The notes under the pieces: model-generated
Databases searched by the model: none
What the model saw: the letters and a program-made list of their open reading frames with translations, nothing else
What the model was told of the DNA's origin: nothing
Position numbers and translations under genes: made by a program
Part shown: one piece after another, positions 57,041-60,000 of the stretch
Layout: every line of letters starts with the position of its first letter
How positions within the stretch are numbered: the stretch's first letter is position 1
NCBI GenBank assembly: GCA_914767715.1
Contig: OU612072.1
Location: 8,682,001-8,742,000, forward strand
Source of the DNA: Membranipora membranacea
Taxonomy: Eukaryota; Bryozoa; Gymnolaemata; Cheilostomatida; Membraniporidae
Direction of reading: 5' to 3'
DNA: 60,000 nt

Positions 57041-57372
57041 TTGGTTCACATTGTCCCAGATGACACTAGGATGCCATCCCAGATGCTTATCCCAGTCACA
57101 TTATAACATTCATCCCAGATAGCCATCCCAGTCAATGTGAACCAGAAAATGACACAATCCCAGACTGTACGGGTCCGTCTGGGATAGCATCGGGAAAGTT
57201 CGTAAGCGTCAAACTTTCCCGATGCTATCCCAGATGGACCCAGACAGTCTGGGATTGTGTCATTTTCTGGTTCACATTGACTGGGATGGCTATCTGGGAT
57301 GAATGTTATAATGTGACTGGGATAAGCATCTGGGATGGCATCCTAGTTTCATCTGGGACAATGTGAACCAAG
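57041..57372. mobile_element. Near-perfect 330-bp palindrome (hairpin MITE)
   Basis: The left arm (about 57041-57205) and right arm (about 57213-57372) are reverse complements with about four mismatches by eye and a spacer of about 10 nt. Termini are TTGGTTCACATTGTCCCAGA and its mirror. The body repeats the word ATCCCAGAT/ATCTGGGAT. No coding capacity. Target duplication not resolved. Confidence 0.9.
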
Positions 57373-57989
57373 CATTAGTCTCTTTCACAACGACCATCTT
57401 ATCTTAGTCATTGTTCCACAAATGCTTGATTATGTTTAATCTGTTAAAAAATACTTTATAAACAACAATCTAAACACTGGCTACACCCCTTCCTTTGCTG
57501 TCAAAAAATCAAAAGAATGAGTGTTAGAAGTATTGATTTTGTGCCATAAATGAAAATATAGTCGATTGATGCAGCATAAAAGACAATCATAAGTTTCAGC
57601 TAGATAGGACAAGTCTTATCTTGTCCACCATGGTCAGACATTATTTGTAGCATAACAGGCGTTATACTCGAGGAAGAGTCACATTTAAATAAGCACCCTA
57701 GACCAAAGTTTTGTCGGATACATCGAGAAACAGCGCAGCTGGTTAAATACAGACTGTAAGACAGTATGATGACATGGGTTGATAGGGATCAACAGTGGCA
57801 TCAACATAAGATGACTAAGTATAGTCTGTCAATAATTATACTCAGTCATAATTACTTAACACTCCTGCCATACATGAGTATCAGATTGAACTGACAGCAG
57901 AGTTTTTTGGATTCTATGGTGGTATATTGCTGTCATGGCTAACAAACAACAATCCTAGTCTCTGTGACCGTCAATGAAATTTCCTCCTG

Positions 57990-58139
57990 TTAAAATGTTT
58001 AAATCCATATCAGAATCAGCTCCTCTGGGATTTGCTTATTACATGGCTTAAATAACTCAAGGAGGAGGTTACTGGTGATGTCTTGGATTCGCCTTGTACT
58101 TTTGCCTCCCCTTCCATTTTTTCTAAACTACGGCCCTGA
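57990..58139. mobile_element. MITE, family CAGGSCCGTAG (copy 4, 5'-truncated)
   Basis: Shares ATCAGAATCAGC, CTTAAATAACTCAAGGAGGAGGTT-like, GGTGATGTCTTGGATTCGCC and the right terminal repeat CTACGGCCCTG with the other copies. The left end is missing. Confidence 0.65.
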
Positions 58140-59486
58140 TTACAACAGGGTAACTTGCCTTGCAGTTTGCCTCTTTTACTGGACAGCACCTTCACTGTCT
58201 GAAGTGATGAGGAATATTCCCAGTGTAATGTCATGGGAATACAAACTGCTTTCCATATCGCAAGTCTACACTAATCATTCGAATTATCTGAATACCATGA
58301 GCAATGCATATGGGTGATAAACACAAAATATTGTATGTGTGCCGGCCTTTGAACACAAACAGAGTTAGAAGGTATCAGAGAGTTTATTACTATAATTAAA
58401 ATAATCCTCTCCCGGAGTAGGACAGCTGCCATACATTTGTGCAACATCACAACTGATAGGTGGTAAGGACTGTTGGCAATAAATCAAATAAAAAATCCCT
58501 CCGCAAAGCCATGTCAGGCAAAATTAGATTGCAACGCCACCAGAAACTTTCTTAAATCGTCAGGAAATCTTGCCCATGCAATACTATAACATGTTGTCTT
58601 AGCAGTATACTCAGATCAAGGATTTAAAAGCCTTAACGATTGTATCCTCAAGCTTGCTTGCCTGTTGACATAGGGTATTATCAACATTTGATAAGTGTGT
58701 AGTTGTGGGATTATCATCACTTCAGCAATCAGTGGAGTTTTTTCCTCTAAAAATCTGAACATCATGGGTGGTGTTTGAATGGATGCTGAAGGTCACCTGC
58801 ACTTAACTTTTTTTAGAGTAGCTGCAATAAAATCAAAACATTAAATTGTTGTTTGCTCTCTTAACAGGGACCAGAAATGATCACCATTGACCTGTAAGTC
58901 ATGGACAGGTACCTTGGAAAACTGTGTGGGTAATTGTCAACACCAAGTAAGCTAGATATGCTGAATCATGGTTGGTACAAGGGAAAACCACAAAAATTGT
59001 CGGACAGTTTGTACAAAGCAATACCGACCTAATTCAATATTGATTGAGGCAATTTTCACTAGATATGGAGTACATTTCTGTTCCAATTTAATTTCAGTTT
59101 ATTTCGCTCAGCGAGAAGACGGCAATTTATTGTGGGAGTAAAAAACATGATGATTAAGAGCAGCACAAATTCTGCTTCTGGCATGGCAATATGAAGGTAT
59201 TATCAAACATAAGCCCTGCTGTGTATTGACATTTTATTTGTCAAAATCAAACGAGGCTTAATTCTTGGGAGAATTCATGAAATTCGCAAGGTAAAACCTG
59301 TTTGCATTGGTTTTAGCTCAGTATGTTTATCATTCAGATTTATTTGGATTATCACAAATGAAACAATGAAACCAAATTCTGGCTGTCTGACGCTTTCTGA
59401 CGATACTGTAATTAAGGGATTAATTGTCTACTGTAAATTCGAACAAGCTATTGTAGGCCAGAAGCAGCTATAGCATAAGTTGTTAT
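58140..59486. other. Non-coding stretch
   Basis: AT-rich sequence with no gene, RNA or repeat that I can support. Confidence 0.5.
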
Positions 59487-59845
59487 GGCACGGACAATAT
59501 TTGATGGCAGGATACTGATCACGTTTTATACTTCATTGGTGTATGTTCTGTAAAATTCACCGGGTGTACCCAGTTGTATTGGTCATATTTAGAAATTAAA
59601 AGGTGTTTTGTTTTGGCATTATATGTGTGGGGAAATAACTCCTATTCTGTGTAATCTAACTAATCTAATCATCAGGGAATTCCAGGTTGAAATTGCATTG
59701 TGGGATTTTTTTGACATGGCAATTAATTCACCAAGTAAACTTGGAGAGAAGGCTGCTCGTATCAGACCAGCACAAATTGAAAAATTTCAATTGAATTATG
59801 TCAAACTTCTTATGGGACTAGTATCAAAGATTATAAATACTTGAT
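59487..59845 (+). repeat. Dispersed coding-like repeat (copy 2; inverted copy at 12.3-12.6 kb)
   Basis: Matches the reverse complement of 12325-12612 over its first 200 bp or so. An open frame from 59608 to 59844 carries YMCGEITPILCNLTN, related to the peptide in copy 1. The phrase TTGATGGCAGGATAC recurs at 59842, suggesting a terminal or tandem duplication. Family not recognised. Confidence 0.55.
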
Positions 59846-60000
59846 GGCAGGATACTTGATGCTAGTATGATATCGTATGGTCTTAAAATTACTGTCTTGG
59901 GGCAATTACAAACAACATTTTTGACGTTTCAATTGCCTCTTATGTCATTTTTGGCTGAATATCTTTTGCATAACACATGAGCAAAGAGTTCAATGAGTGC

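Noticed and set aside
1-60000. CRISPR arrays, bacterial operons, defence islands
   Set aside because: Intron-rich eukaryotic sequence. The tandem arrays are minisatellites without spacers.

Overview
This window is metazoan nuclear DNA, most likely from a marine invertebrate. Its genes have many introns with GT..AG borders, the intergenic DNA is AT-rich, and there are remnants of non-LTR and BEL/Pao retrotransposons, foldback MITEs and many intronic minisatellites. I cannot name the species. No prokaryotic features were seen. All exon joins were read by eye and checked for codon phase.

Layout. 1-2.35 kb: two dead retrotransposon fragments. 2.36-5.5 kb: non-coding, with one foldback element. 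5.54-8.72 kb (minus): a two-exon short-chain dehydrogenase/reductase of 305 aa whose intron is full of repeats. 8.7-17.9 kb: non-coding and repeat-rich, including a 2.4-kb foldback element and a 14-bp minisatellite. 17.9-25.7 kb (plus): a complete cytosolic HSP90 gene (715 aa, ends MEEVD). Its introns carry at least nine snoRNA-like elements: two H/ACA families (two and four copies), a duplicated C/D RNA, a further C/D RNA with a 9-bp terminal stem, and weaker candidates. 25.7-31.2 kb: intergenic, with a tRNA-derived SINE. 31.2-54.5 kb (plus): a complete 23-exon Golgi alpha-mannosidase II-like gene (about 1265 aa) whose introns hold minisatellites and MITEs. Inside its last intron, on the opposite strand (52.7-50.07 kb), is a four-exon gene for a 177-aa Shisa-like single-pass membrane protein. 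54.5-60 kb: non-coding, with a nearly perfect 330-bp palindrome and more repeat copies.

How the parts relate. HSP90 (cytosolic chaperone) appears to double as a snoRNA host gene: splicing would release guide RNAs for rRNA modification, and repeated copies in successive introns suggest intron-to-intron duplication. Mannosidase II trims N-glycans in the Golgi. The nested Shisa-like gene shares no evident pathway with it; the link is positional. The most interesting items are the HSP90 snoRNA array with pairing-preserving changes between copies, and the nested antisense Shisa-like gene with a duplicated C-terminal coding segment.
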